Part shown: positions 32,166-41,900 of the stretch, piece by piece
Layout of the letters: each line of letters opens with the position of its first letter
How positions within the stretch are numbered: position 1 is the first letter of the stretch
Assembly (NCBI GenBank): GCA_910579035.1
Contig: CAJTSR010000020.1
Span: forward strand, 1-53,869
Origin: an uncultured Muribaculaceae bacterium
Lineage (GTDB): Bacteria; Bacteroidota; Bacteroidia; Bacteroidales; Muribaculaceae
Direction: 5' to 3'
Length of the DNA: 53,869 nt
Program-made: the position numbers and the translations under genes
Notes under the pieces: generated by a model
What the model was told of the DNA's origin: nothing
Database searches by the model: none
The model's input: the letters and a program-made list of their open reading frames with translations, nothing else

Positions 32166-32816
32166 ATGAAGGAGTCCGATTACATAATAAGTATTGACAA
32201 AGAAGCTCTGGCAGACCTCCCCGTGCTCACGTACCCGGCGGCCATAACGCTTGTTGACTCTGCCGCAGAGGCTCACGCGGCACTGAGGGCTTTGTCGAAA
32301 GAAAAATATGTGGGTTTTGATACCGAAACCCGCCCATCGTTCCGCAAGGGCTGCGTGCACAAAGTGGCTCTCATGCAGATTTCAACTGCCGAGCGGTGCT
32401 TCCTTTTCCGCCTCAACAAAATAGGCATATGTGCCGAACTTAAGGCCTTTCTTGAAAATCCCGATATAATCAAGATAGGGTTGTCTGTGCATGACGACTT
32501 CAATGTGTTGCGTCGTTCAGGCGACATAGAGCCTAAAGGATTTATAGAGCTTCAGGCCTATGTCAAGGGTTTTACCATATCAGACACGTCGCTTCAGAAG
32601 ATATATGCCATAATTTTCGGCGAGCGCATATCCAAAAGCCAGCGCCTTACCAACTGGGAGGCCGACACACTCACGGAGGCACAGCAGGCCTATGCCGCAA
32701 TTGACGCGTGGGCGTGTCTTAAGATATACACCTACCTCAGGCACGGGCAGTTCGATTATATGAACTCGCCGTACAGGCATCTGCCTGAACCCGCACCCGA
32801 ACCTCAACAAAAATGA
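32166..32816 (+). CDS. DEDDy 3'-5' exonuclease (RNase D-like)
   Basis: 216 residues. The DEDD catalytic set is present: VGFDTETRP (Asp52, Glu54), GLSVHDDFNVL (Asp110/111) and YAAIDAW (Tyr176-x3-Asp180, the DEDDy form). Additional segments FIELQAYVKGF and RISKSQRLTNWEADTLTEAQQ match single-domain Bacteroidetes exonucleases related to RNase D but lacking HRDC domains. It probably trims RNA or DNA 3' ends; the substrate is not known. The stop overlaps the next gene's ATG (ATGA at 32813), showing coupling. Confidence 0.
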   Translation: MKESDYIISIDKEALADLPVLTYPAAITLVDSAAEAHAALRALSKEKYVGFDTETRPSFRKGCVHKVALMQISTAERCFLFRLNKIGICAELKAFLENPDIIKIGLSVHDDFNVLRRSGDIEPKGFIELQAYVKGFTISDTSLQKIYAIIFGERISKSQRLTNWEADTLTEAQQAYAAIDAWACLKIYTYLRHGQFDYMNSPYRHLPEPAPEPQQK

Positions 32817-33034
32817 AATTCAGACGTTCTACCATAATACCTCTCGCTCTTTTCTGCTATCTCGGCGTGATGGCGAGCATTGGTTATAAAGAATATGACG
32901 CCGGTCATATGTCGGCTAAATACTACTTCGGTATTATAGGTATCACCCTTGTGATAATTGTGCTTCTTCATTTTAACCTGAAGAGGAGGGAGCGTCTGCG
33001 CAAGGAACGCGAAGATGATTTAAAAAACAAATAA
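32813..33034 (+). CDS. small two-span membrane protein, unknown
   Basis: 73 residues with two hydrophobic segments (about 7-24 TIIPLALFCYLGVMASIG and 37-53 YFGIIGITLVIIVLLHF) and a strongly charged tail (KRRERLRKEREDDLKNK). No family recognised. It overlaps the exonuclease by four bases and precedes gpmI by 13 bp, so it is inside an operon. Small membrane proteins at this spot are seen in other Bacteroidales, but no function has been given as far as I know. Confidence 0.
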   Translation: MKFRRSTIIPLALFCYLGVMASIGYKEYDAGHMSAKYYFGIIGITLVIIVLLHFNLKRRERLRKEREDDLKNK

Positions 33035-33047
33035 CATACTCATATAA

Positions 33048-34565
33048 ATGGCTCACAAAGCACTTCTTATCATTCTTGACGGCTGGGGCATCGGCAACCA
33101 CTCGCATTCAGATGCCATATACAGCACCCCGACTCCCTACTGGGACTATCTGATTAACACATACCCGCACTCCGAACTGCAGGCGAGCGGCGAATACGTC
33201 GGACTTCCCGACGGCCAGATGGGCAACTCGGAAGTCGGACACCTCAATATAGGCGCAGGACGTATCGTGTATCAGGACCTTGTGAAAATCAACAAGGCTA
33301 TCTCTACCGGCTCAATACTTGAGAATCCTGAAATCAAGAGCGCCTTTGAATACTGCGCGCGTACCGGGCAGGCTATGCACTTTATGGGACTTACCTCTAA
33401 CGGTGGTGTGCACTCTTCGCTCGAACACCTCTACGCGCTGTGCGACATAGCCAAGCGCTACGAACTCAAGAAGGTGTACCTCCATTGCTTTATGGACGGA
33501 CGCGATACAGACCCCCGCAGCGGACTCGGCTTCATAAGCCAGGTGCAGGAGCACTGCGCCAAGAGCGCCGGCGTGATAGCATCGATAGTTGGTCGTTTCT
33601 ACGCTATGGACCGCGACCACCGCTGGGACCGTGTGAAAGTAGCTTACGACCTCCTTGTCGACGGCAAAGGCGAGCAGGCTACCGACATGGTGGCTGCCAT
33701 GCAGCAGAGCTATGACAACGATGTGACCGACGAGTTTATCAAACCGATAAACAATTCCACTGTCGACGGCACAATCAAGCCCGACGACTGCGTTGTTTTC
33801 TTTAACTACCGCAACGACCGCGCCAAAGAGCTTACCGAGGTGCTTACACAAAAAGACATGCCCGAAGAAGGCATGCATACCGTTCCCGGGCTTCAGTACT
33901 ACTGTATGACGCCTTATGACTCGTCGTTCAAGGGCGTGCATATCATCTTCAACAAGGAAGATGTGAAAAACACGCTTGCCGAATATCTGTCGGATAACGG
34001 CAAGAAGCAGCTCCACATAGCTGAAACAGAGAAATATGCCCACGTCACATTCTTCTTCAACGGTGGCCGCGAAGCTCCCTTCACGGAAGAAGAGCGTGTG
34101 CTGGTGCCGTCGCCCAAAGTGGCCACATACGATTTGAAGCCCGAAATGAGCGCGTACGAGGTTAAGGACAAACTTGTCGGCGCCATCGACACCGAGAAGT
34201 ACGACTTCATCGTTGTAAACTATGCCAACGGCGACATGGTGGGACACACCGGCATATATCCTGCCATTCAGAAGGCTGTGGAAACTCTCGACAACTGTCT
34301 TCGTGACACCGTGGAAGCTGCCAAGGCTCACGGCTACGAGGTGATTATCATAGCTGACCACGGTAACGCCGACAACGCAACCAACGCCGACGGAACGCCA
34401 AACACGGCCCACTCGCTCAATCCCGTGCCTTTTGTCTATGTGACAGCCGACAAGAACGCCACGACAGCCAATGGCATACTTGCCGACGTGGCCCCGTCGA
34501 TACTCCACATACTCGGTATGCCTCAGCCTGCCGAAATGACCGGCGCAGACCTTATAAAAGGCTGA
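33048..34565 (+). CDS. gpmI: 2,3-bisphosphoglycerate-independent phosphoglycerate mutase
   Basis: 505 residues, normal for this manganese enzyme of the alkaline phosphatase superfamily, which interconverts 3- and 2-phosphoglycerate in glycolysis. ILDGWG (metal Asp11), GQMGNSEVGHLNIGAG (nucleophile Ser61), CFMDGRDTDP, GRFYAMDRDHRWDR, the second metal set NYANGDMVGHTG and IADHGNAD are all present. It is the last gene of a unit with the small membrane protein and the exonuclease, and is followed by a strong terminator. Confidence 0.
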   Translation: MAHKALLIILDGWGIGNHSHSDAIYSTPTPYWDYLINTYPHSELQASGEYVGLPDGQMGNSEVGHLNIGAGRIVYQDLVKINKAISTGSILENPEIKSAFEYCARTGQAMHFMGLTSNGGVHSSLEHLYALCDIAKRYELKKVYLHCFMDGRDTDPRSGLGFISQVQEHCAKSAGVIASIVGRFYAMDRDHRWDRVKVAYDLLVDGKGEQATDMVAAMQQSYDNDVTDEFIKPINNSTVDGTIKPDDCVVFFNYRNDRAKELTEVLTQKDMPEEGMHTVPGLQYYCMTPYDSSFKGVHIIFNKEDVKNTLAEYLSDNGKKQLHIAETEKYAHVTFFFNGGREAPFTEEERVLVPSPKVATYDLKPEMSAYEVKDKLVGAIDTEKYDFIVVNYANGDMVGHTGIYPAIQKAVETLDNCLRDTVEAAKAHGYEVIIIADHGNADNATNADGTPNTAHSLNPVPFVYVTADKNATTANGILADVAPSILHILGMPQPAEMTGADLIKG

Positions 34566-34584
34566 TAATCCGTTTATAAATACG

Positions 34585-34635
34585 GCAGCCCCCTGTTTTA
34601 CCTCGGTAGAGCAGGGGGCTGCTGCGTGTTTTGTC
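34585..34635 (+). terminator. terminator after gpmI
   Basis: GCAGCCCCCTG (34585-34595) pairs with CAGGGGGCTGC (34612-34622), a perfect 11-bp stem, followed by gtgttttgt. Confidence 0.
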
Positions 34636-34699
34636 TTAAATGTTGCGACAATTGGTGCTTTTTTCTTGCGGTGTTAACGTTGGTTTGCAGAAATTTCAC

Positions 34700-34707
34700 T
34701 ACCTTTG
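34700..34707 (+). promoter_or_regulatory. -7 box for the lipoprotein/DUF5723 pair
   Basis: TACCTTTG, 69 bp before the ATG at 34777. The -33 element is not clear (GTTG 17 bp upstream). Confidence 0.
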
Positions 34708-34776
34708 CACTCCAAATTCAGAAAGATATGTCATTGCGACATAGCGTATAAACCAAATCTTACATATTACTAAACA

Positions 34777-36522
34777 ATGAAACTTTCGTGCCTGAAGCGG
34801 GTGCTGGCTATGCCGGTGCTGCTTTTAACACTTGCCGGATGTATCGAAGAAGGTTACGACCTTACAGATATTGATACAACGAGCCGTTTTATGGTCAATG
34901 ACCTCGTGATTCCGGTAAATCTTGATGCTATCACTCTGAAAAGCGTTATTGACATTGACGAAGACAGCAAAATCCAGATTTATACTACTGCCGACGGTCG
35001 CCGGTACTATGCCGTCAAAGAATCCGGCACTTTTACATCCGACCCCATAACTGTTGACGAGGTGGTATGTGCCGGTCCGATAATCGCGCCTAACACGATA
35101 CAGATTGCTCGGTTGCCCGAAATATCGGGTGGCGCTGCGGCTATGTCGATGAGCTATAAAATAGATCCGTCCGAAAGCGAGTTCGTTTACGACATTGAGA
35201 ATATCGACGAAGCTATCCGCTCGGTAAGCTCTATCAAGGTTAAGCCGATGGCTATAGTGCTGTCGCTTTCGACACCCGACATGGGAGGCTCAGTGGCTTC
35301 GCTGACATTTGAAGACCTTAAAATATATATGCCCAAAGGACTTACGGCAACTGCTTCTGCCGGCGAGTATGACCGCGCTACCGGCCTCCTTTCGATAGAC
35401 AGGCTTGTGGCTCAGGGTGCCGAGGCCAAGGTCGTTGTCACTGTCACTGCTATCGATATGGCCGCCAACGGCTCTGTGCTGAACTACGAGAGCCATTCGC
35501 TGAATTATGGCGGTAAGATGGAGGTGCGTTCTGGCACGCTAACTGTTGTGACCACCGGCGGCGAACTCCCTGCGACTATTGACTTCACCACATCGTATGA
35601 TTTTGCCGATATAGAAGCCACAGCGTTTTCGGGCGAGATAGAGTACAACCTTTCGGGTGTCGACGTGAACGATGTCGATCTCTCAGACCTGCCCGACTTT
35701 CTTGCAGGCGAAGGCACCGATATATCCCTTGTGAACCCGCAGATTTACCTCACGGTCAACAACCCTGTAGGCAACGACCGCCTCGACTGCCGCACGGGTC
35801 TTACCCTCTCGGCTATACGCAACTCGCAGGTATCTGCCACATATACAATCGATAATCCTTATTTCACAATCGGCTACGAAAAGGGCGAAGGTCCGTATTA
35901 TTTCTGTCTTTCGCCTTCTAACCCTGCTGATGTTCTTCCCGGTTATCCCGTGAATGAGCTGAGCCACGTGGGATTCGGAGAACTTTCGGGCGTATTGTCC
36001 GGCGACGGTCTTCCTTCCAGCCTCGGCATACGCCTCAACGACCCCTGCATTCCCACGCAGACAGTGGCAGACTTCGGTCTTGGCAAGGATATAGCAGGCG
36101 TTGACGGCTCTTATGAGTTTTTTGCTCCTCTTGCTCTTGAAGACGGCTCCACTATAATATATACTGATACTGAAGATGGCTGGAGCGACGAAAATGTGGA
36201 CGCTATCACCATTGAGAAATTTGAAGTGAGCGCTACCGCCACCACCGACGTGCCTCTTGCTGTCAAACTCACGGCAAAGGTGCTCGGAAAAGACGGAAAG
36301 CCGATTGATGCAGAGCTCTCGTCGGTAGAACTTCCTGCAAATGCCAAGGACTCCCCGTTCACAATCGTCCTTGGAGAGGGCCAGACAGTGACCAATCTCG
36401 ACGGTATCACATTCACAGCCCACGTCAAGGCCGACGGCCAGACCGCGCTTTCGCCGGAGCAGAACATCGTGCTGAAGAATCTCAAAGCAAAGGTTTCCGG
36501 CCACTATACAAAAGAACTCTAA
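34777..36522 (+). CDS. beta-rich lipoprotein partnered with DUF5723 protein, unknown
   Basis: 581 residues. A lipoprotein signal ends LTLAGC (Cys22), so it is membrane-anchored, probably at the outer membrane. The rest is dominated by beta-strand repeats of alternating polar and hydrophobic residues (TLTVVTTGGELPATIDFTTS; VSATYTIDNPYFTIGYEKG) with no cysteine-rich or catalytic motifs. I do not recognise a named domain. It lies 19 bp before a DUF5723 outer-membrane barrel protein, so the two are probably made together and may form one surface structure. Acidic Asp-rich loops (GVDVNDVDLSDLPDF) could bind metal but this is speculation. Confidence 0.
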   Translation: MKLSCLKRVLAMPVLLLTLAGCIEEGYDLTDIDTTSRFMVNDLVIPVNLDAITLKSVIDIDEDSKIQIYTTADGRRYYAVKESGTFTSDPITVDEVVCAGPIIAPNTIQIARLPEISGGAAAMSMSYKIDPSESEFVYDIENIDEAIRSVSSIKVKPMAIVLSLSTPDMGGSVASLTFEDLKIYMPKGLTATASAGEYDRATGLLSIDRLVAQGAEAKVVVTVTAIDMAANGSVLNYESHSLNYGGKMEVRSGTLTVVTTGGELPATIDFTTSYDFADIEATAFSGEIEYNLSGVDVNDVDLSDLPDFLAGEGTDISLVNPQIYLTVNNPVGNDRLDCRTGLTLSAIRNSQVSATYTIDNPYFTIGYEKGEGPYYFCLSPSNPADVLPGYPVNELSHVGFGELSGVLSGDGLPSSLGIRLNDPCIPTQTVADFGLGKDIAGVDGSYEFFAPLALEDGSTIIYTDTEDGWSDENVDAITIEKFEVSATATTDVPLAVKLTAKVLGKDGKPIDAELSSVELPANAKDSPFTIVLGEGQTVTNLDGITFTAHVKADGQTALSPEQNIVLKNLKAKVSGHYTKEL

Positions 36523-36541
36523 CCTCCGAAACAGCAATCAG

Positions 36542-37915
36542 ATGAACAACATATATATAAAGGGTGCCGCGCTCGCGCTTTGCTCCCTTGCCACGGTGGC
36601 GGCAGCCGCTCAGAACACATACTCAGGCTATTTCCTCGAGAATTACACCTATCGCAGCCAGATGAATCCGGCGTTCGGCTCCGACCGCAACTATGTCGGT
36701 TTCCCCGGCCTCGGAAATATCAACATAGCCACTCGCGGCAACCTCCATACGTCGGCTGTGTTCTATAACCTTGACGGCCGCACGGTGCTGTTCACCAACC
36801 CAGGCGTGGGCGTTGCCGAAGCCATGGGCAAATTCCACGACGACAACAGGATTCAGGCGAACCTGAAGCTGAACATACTTAACGCCGGATTCAAGGCCTT
36901 CGGCGGATATAATACCGTTGGCATAAACGCCGTGGCTAATGTGGGTGCCGGCATACCCGGGGCTTTCTTCTCTCTTGCTAAAGAAGGTGTGGCCAACAAG
37001 ACCTATGACATCAGCAACCTGCGTGCGCATGCCGATGCTTATGCCGAGGTGGCATTCAACCATTCCCGGGAGATAAAGCAGGTGAAAGGTCTGCGTGTGG
37101 GCGCTGCCGTCAAATTCCTTGTCGGTGCGGGCAATGTCGATGCTTATTTCCACGAGGCCGACCTCACCCTTGGTGAAAATAGCTGGACGGCTCGGACAAA
37201 TGCCGACATATATGCTTCGGTCAAGGGTCTTACATATAGCCGAAGTACAAACGAGAATACTGGCCACGAATATGTTTCGGGCGCGGAGATGGGCACATAT
37301 GGGCCTAATGGCTTCGGTATGGCCTTCGACTTGGGCGCGGAATACGAATGGTCGGACTGGAATTTCTCGGCCGCTCTTATCGACCTCGGTTTTATATCGT
37401 GGGGCAACACACAGTGGGCCACAACCGGTGGCACCAAGACTGTGAATACAGATGCCTTTACCTTCAATGTCGATGACGATGCCTCCAATTCGTTCGATAA
37501 CGAGCTGGACCGTCTGCGCAACCAGTTCTCCGAACTTTACGAACTTGAGGACAGGGGCGACAGCGGAAGCCGTGCACGCATGCTCGGTGCGACGCTTAAT
37601 CTTGCCGCGCAGTATCGCCTGCCTATGTACAAAAAGCTTTCGTTCGGTCTGCTTAATTCCACACGCATACAGGGAGCGTATACCTGGACCCAGTTCCGCC
37701 TTTCTGCCAATGTGGCTCCGGTGAAATGTTTCTCGGCTGGCGCTAACGTGGCCGTGGGAACTTTCGGCTGGTCTTTCGGCTGGGTTGCCAACGTGAAAGT
37801 GACAGGCTTCAATCTCTTCCTCGGCATGGACCACACACTCGGAAAACTTGCAAAGCCAGGAGTGCCGCTTAACTCGAATATGGCGGTCAACTTCGGTATC
37901 GATTTCCCCTTCTGA
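36542..37915 (+). CDS. DUF5723-family outer-membrane beta-barrel protein
   Basis: 457 residues. A signal peptide (1-~22, AATVAAAAQ-like) precedes a barrel domain with many short amphipathic strands: SQMNPAFGSDRNYVGFPGLGNINIATRGN, then GLRVGAAVKFLVGAGNVDAYFHEADLTL, YEWSDWNFSAALIDLGFISWG and a last strand NMAVNFGIDFPF ending in Phe, the usual barrel end. The opening segment (MNPAFGSDRNYVGFPGLGNI-type) is characteristic of DUF5723. Function is not known in any family member I recall. It follows the lipoprotein by 19 bp, and a strong terminator closes the unit. Confidence 0.
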   Translation: MNNIYIKGAALALCSLATVAAAAQNTYSGYFLENYTYRSQMNPAFGSDRNYVGFPGLGNINIATRGNLHTSAVFYNLDGRTVLFTNPGVGVAEAMGKFHDDNRIQANLKLNILNAGFKAFGGYNTVGINAVANVGAGIPGAFFSLAKEGVANKTYDISNLRAHADAYAEVAFNHSREIKQVKGLRVGAAVKFLVGAGNVDAYFHEADLTLGENSWTARTNADIYASVKGLTYSRSTNENTGHEYVSGAEMGTYGPNGFGMAFDLGAEYEWSDWNFSAALIDLGFISWGNTQWATTGGTKTVNTDAFTFNVDDDASNSFDNELDRLRNQFSELYELEDRGDSGSRARMLGATLNLAAQYRLPMYKKLSFGLLNSTRIQGAYTWTQFRLSANVAPVKCFSAGANVAVGTFGWSFGWVANVKVTGFNLFLGMDHTLGKLAKPGVPLNSNMAVNFGIDFPF

Positions 37916-37930
37916 TAAAAAAGCCATATA

Positions 37931-37970
37931 GCCGGTGGCCCGTACTTGTATGCGGCCACCGGCTTTTTTA
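37931..37970 (+). terminator. terminator after DUF5723 gene
   Basis: GCCGGTGGCC (37931-37940) and GGCCACCGGC (37954-37963) with a 13-nt loop, followed by six T. Confidence 0.
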
Positions 37971-38042
37971 TTGAATAATCAGCAAGTTAACCGCTGTAGT
38001 CAAAAATCGGCGAAATTTTTTTGGAAAAAATGCTCAAAAAAA

Positions 38043-38074
38043 TTTGCAAGGTTTGAAAAAACGCAGTAACTTTG
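38043..38074 (+). promoter_or_regulatory. sigma-ABfr promoter for tRNA-Gln
   Basis: TTTG at 38043-38046, 20-bp spacer, TAACTTTG at 38067-38074. About 34 nt separate the predicted start and the mature tRNA 5' end. Confidence 0.
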
Positions 38075-38114
38075 CAGCGCAAAAGCAAAGAACAAGCTTC
38101 TTGCTGAGCAAAAT

Positions 38115-38185
38115 TGCCTTGTGGTGTAATGGCAGCACGTCGGATTCTGGTTCCGCCTGTGGGAGTTCGAATCTCTCCAAGGCAA
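38115..38185 (+). tRNA. tRNA-Gln (CUG)
   Basis: 71 nt. Acceptor stem TGCCTTG (38115-38121) pairs with CAAGGCA (38178-38184), A is the discriminator (38185). The D arm GTGT-AATGGCA-GCAC, the anticodon loop TTCTGGT with CTG as anticodon, and the T arm with TTCGAAT all fold. The CCA end is not encoded. The first pair of the anticodon stem is a T-C mismatch, which is tolerated in some tRNAs. Own promoter upstream and a terminator right after make it a single-gene unit. Confidence 0.
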
Positions 38186-38186
38186 C

Positions 38187-38220
38187 AAAAAGTGGAGCTT
38201 CCATAGCTCCACTTTTTTTA
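38187..38220 (+). terminator. terminator after tRNA-Gln
   Basis: AGTGGAGCT (38191-38199) and AGCTCCACT (38205-38213), then a run of T (38213-38219). Confidence 0.
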
Positions 38221-38245
38221 TTTCTTTGTCGCTCTCTAAAAAAGA

Positions 38246-38277
38246 TTTGGAGAATTGGCGGGAAAAGCGTACCTTTG
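38246..38277 (+). promoter_or_regulatory. sigma-ABfr promoter for rpsP
   Basis: TTTG at 38246-38249, 20-bp spacer, TACCTTTG at 38270-38277. Leader about 36 nt. Confidence 0.
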
Positions 38278-38319
38278 CGCCGCAAAACAATACAAAACCA
38301 ATTTACAAACAAACACTAA

Positions 38320-38850
38320 ATGGCAACAAAAATTAGATTACAACGCCATGGTCGCAAGAACTATGCGTTCTATCCTATTGTCATCGCCGATAGCAGGGCA
38401 CCACGAGATGGTAGATTTATTGAAAGGATAGGTTCTTATAATCCGAACACTAATCCTGCTACAATTACTCTTAACTTCGAACGGGCTTTGTATTGGGTGA
38501 ATGTCGGTGCACAACCCACCGATACAGTACGCACAATCCTCTCCAACGAGGGCGTGCTTCTGATGAAGCATCTTCAGGGCGGTGTCGCCAAGGGTGCATT
38601 CGACCAGGCAGAGGCAGAACGTCGTTTCGCCGCTTGGAAAGCTAAAAAAGACGCAAAAGTAGCATCGCAGAAGTCTTCTATGGCTGACCGCGCAGAGCTC
38701 GAAGCAAAGCAGCGTCTTGAAGCAGAAGAAGCCAAGAACAAAGCTAAGGCAGAAGCCGTAGCCAAGAAGAAAGCAGAAGCAGCTGCGGCAGCCGCAGAAG
38801 CAGAAGCCGCTCCCGCCGAAGGCGAGGCTGAAGCTCCCGCTGCAGAATAA
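38320..38850 (+). CDS. rpsP: 30S ribosomal protein S16 with long Ala/Glu tail
   Basis: 176 residues. The S16 domain (1-~85) starts ATKIRLQRHGRKNYAFYPIVIADSRAPRDGRFIERIGSYNPNT, with ALYWVNVGAQPTDTVRTILSNEGVLL. The rest (about 95-176) is a low-complexity extension rich in Ala, Glu and Lys (KAKAEAVAKKKAEAAAAAAEAEAAPAEGEAEAPAAE), helix-forming and absent in the ~80-residue Escherichia coli S16. Extended S16 is normal for Bacteroidetes, so this is lineage style and not a defect. It has its own promoter; rimM and trmD, the usual partners elsewhere, are not here. Confidence 0.
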   Translation: MATKIRLQRHGRKNYAFYPIVIADSRAPRDGRFIERIGSYNPNTNPATITLNFERALYWVNVGAQPTDTVRTILSNEGVLLMKHLQGGVAKGAFDQAEAERRFAAWKAKKDAKVASQKSSMADRAELEAKQRLEAEEAKNKAKAEAVAKKKAEAAAAAAEAEAAPAEGEAEAPAAE

Positions 38851-38882
38851 TCTGCAATCCGACTTCTTCACCAATAATACCC

Positions 38883-38928
38883 AAAGGGTGTGCCCCGCCG
38901 ATTTTGGCCGGCACGCCCTTTGCGCTTT
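38883..38928 (+). terminator. terminator after rpsP
   Basis: AAAGGGTGTGCC (38883-38894) pairs with GGCACGCCCTTT (38910-38921) with one G-T pair; no strong T run follows. Confidence 0.
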
Positions 38929-38985
38929 ATCTCCCCTTTCACAGCCTTGCCGCACGGGCGGGCAAACATAGTCTAATTTGCTAAC

Positions 38986-41900
38986 ATGAAGAAATTTACC
39001 GAATATTCATCATTCAATCTTTCCGAGCTTAACAAGGAAATGCTCGAAAGATGGCGCGAAGCCGGGCTTTTCGCCAAGAGCGTGGCTCTTCGCGAGGGCG
39101 CACCGTCGTTCGTGTTCTACGAAGGCCCGCCTTCGGCAAACGGCATGCCGGGCATACACCATGTGATGGCCCGCACCATCAAGGACCTTTTCTGCCGCTA
39201 CAAAACCATGAAAGGTTTCCACGTGAAGCGCAAGGCCGGCTGGGACACCCACGGACTGCCTGTGGAGCTTGGCGTTGAGCGTTCGCTCGGCATTACCAAA
39301 GAGGATATCGGTAAGAAAATATCTGTCGACGAATACAATGCGGCGTGCCGTCGCGAGGTGATGAAGTATACCCGCGAGTGGGAAACCCTCACCGACACGA
39401 TGGGCTATTGGGTCGATATGGCCGATCCGTACATAACCTACGACAATCGTTATATCGAGAGTGTGTGGTGGCTCCTTTCGCAGCTTTATGGCAAGAACCT
39501 GCTCTATAAGGGCTATACCATACAGCCTTATTCGCCGGCCGCCGGTACTGGCCTTAGCTCGCACGAGCTTAACCAGCCCGGATGCTATCGCGATGTAAAG
39601 GACACCACGTGCACGGCCCAGTTCGAGCTTGTAGATCCTATTGAGCCTATGCAGGGCTGGGGCAAGGCGTGCATGCTTGCATGGACCACCACTCCGTGGA
39701 CACTGCCGTCGAATACGGCGCTTGCCGTGGGGCCGTCTATCCGCTATGTCGTGGCACGTACTTTCAATCCTTATTCGGGAGAGAAAATCACCGTGACAGT
39801 GGCAGAGGATCTTGCCGATGCCGTTCTCGGAGCGAAAGGCCGCGATGCTTCTCTTGAAGAATACAATGCGGGCGACAAAATCGTGCCTTGGCAGGTTGTG
39901 GCCACTCTCGAAGGGCGCGAGCTGGTAGGAATGCACTATCGCCAGCTTCTTCCGTGGGTCAACCCCGGCGAGGGCGCTTTCCGCGTGATTCCCGGTGATT
40001 ATGTGACCACTGAAGACGGTACAGGTATCGTGCATATAGCAGGTACGTTCGGTGCGGACGACCTCAGGGTGTCGAAAGCTGCCGGGGTGCCGCCTCTGCA
40101 TCTTATCGACCGTGACGGCAAACTGCGCCCGATGGTAGACCTTACAGGCCGTTTCTATCGCATAGAGGATCTCGACCCGGCTTTTGTTGCCGAGATGGTA
40201 GACGTCGATGCTTATTCGCGCTGGGCCGGTAAGTATGTGAAGAACGACTATAATGCCGATGCCAAGCCCGGTGATGAAACGCTCGACATAGAGATTTGCA
40301 TGGAGCTTAAGATGACAGGAAAGGTATTCCGCATCGAGAAGCACGTGCACAATTATCCGCATTGCTGGCGTACCGACAAACCGGTGCTTTATTATCCGCT
40401 GGACAGCTGGTTTGTGCGTTCCACAGCTATGCGCGACGAACTTATAGAGAACAACAGTCTGATTAAGTGGAAACCTGCCTCCACAGGCTCGGGCCGCTTC
40501 GGCAAATGGCTTGAGAATTTGCAGGACTGGAACCTCTCGCGCAGCCGTTTCTGGGGCACTCCGCTGCCGATATGGCGTACTGAGAATGGTGCGGAGGAAA
40601 TGTGCATCGACAGCGTGGCCACGCTGTATGCCGAGATAGAGAAGGCTGTGGCTGCCGGCATTATGGCGTCGAATCCTTTTGCCGACAAAGGATTCGTGCC
40701 GGGCGATTATTCTGCCGAAAACTACGAGAAAATCGATTTGCACCGTCCCTATGTCGACGACATAGTGCTTGTGTCCCCGACGGGCAAGCCCATGTATCGC
40801 GAAACAGACCTCATCGACGTGTGGTTCGACAGCGGTTCGATGCCCTATGCCCAGATTCACTATCCGTTTGAGAATAAAGACGCTTTCGACAACGGCGAGC
40901 TGTTCCCTGCCGACTTCATAGCCGAAGGTGTCGACCAGACACGCGGCTGGTTCTTCACCCTGCATGCCATAGGCACTATGGTGTTTGGCTCACCGGCATT
41001 CAAGGCTGTGGTTTCCAACGGTCTTGTGCTTGACAAGAATGGCGAGAAGATGAGCAAGCGCAAAGGCAATGCTGTAGATCCGTTTGAAACAATCGAGAAA
41101 TTCGGCTCAGACCCCTTGCGCTGGTACATGATATGGAGTTCTTCGCCGTGGGATAACCTTAAGTACGACCACGACGGCGTTGCAGAGGTATCGCGCAAGT
41201 TCTTCTCCACCTTGTCGAACACATACAACTTCTTCGCGATGTATGCCAATGTCGACGGCTTTACCGGCGACGAACCACAGATACCCTTGGCAGAGCGTCC
41301 CGAAATAGACCGCTGGATACTTTCGCTGCTCAACACACTTGTGAAGACAGTTACGGAAGAATTCGACGACTACGAGCCTACACGTGCCACACGCGCCGTA
41401 CATGAGTTCGTGCTTGACAAACTCTCCAACTGGTATGTGCGCCTGAACCGCAAACGTTTCTGGAGCCGAGGGCTTGAACGCGACAAACTCGCCGCTTACC
41501 AGACTCTTTACACCTGCCTTCTCACAGTGTCGAAGCTTATGGCTCCTGTGGCACCTTTCTTCAGCGATCGCCTCTTCCGCGACCTTACTGCGGGAGTGGG
41601 AACTGTGGAGTCTGTGCATCTGGCTGATTTCCCCGTGTGCGACGATTCGGCTGTGGATGCCGCCCTTGAGCAACGTATGGACATAGCTCAGCGTCTTACA
41701 TCGCTCGTGCTTTCTCTGCGCAAGAAAGCCAACATAAAGGTGCGTCAGCCGCTTGCCAAAATCCTCGTTCCGGCATCGGATTCGGTGACTGCCGAGGTAG
41801 TGGATGCTATCGCAGGAATAGTGAAGGCAGAGGTCAATGTGAAAGACCTTAAGCTCGTGGCCTCCGACAACGAAGTGTTCGTGAAACGCGTGGATCCCGA

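Noticed and set aside
39010..40965. 651-codon open frame on the minus strand
   Set aside because: Lies wholly inside ileS, whose motifs are intact; the antisense frame is open only because of GC-biased codon use.
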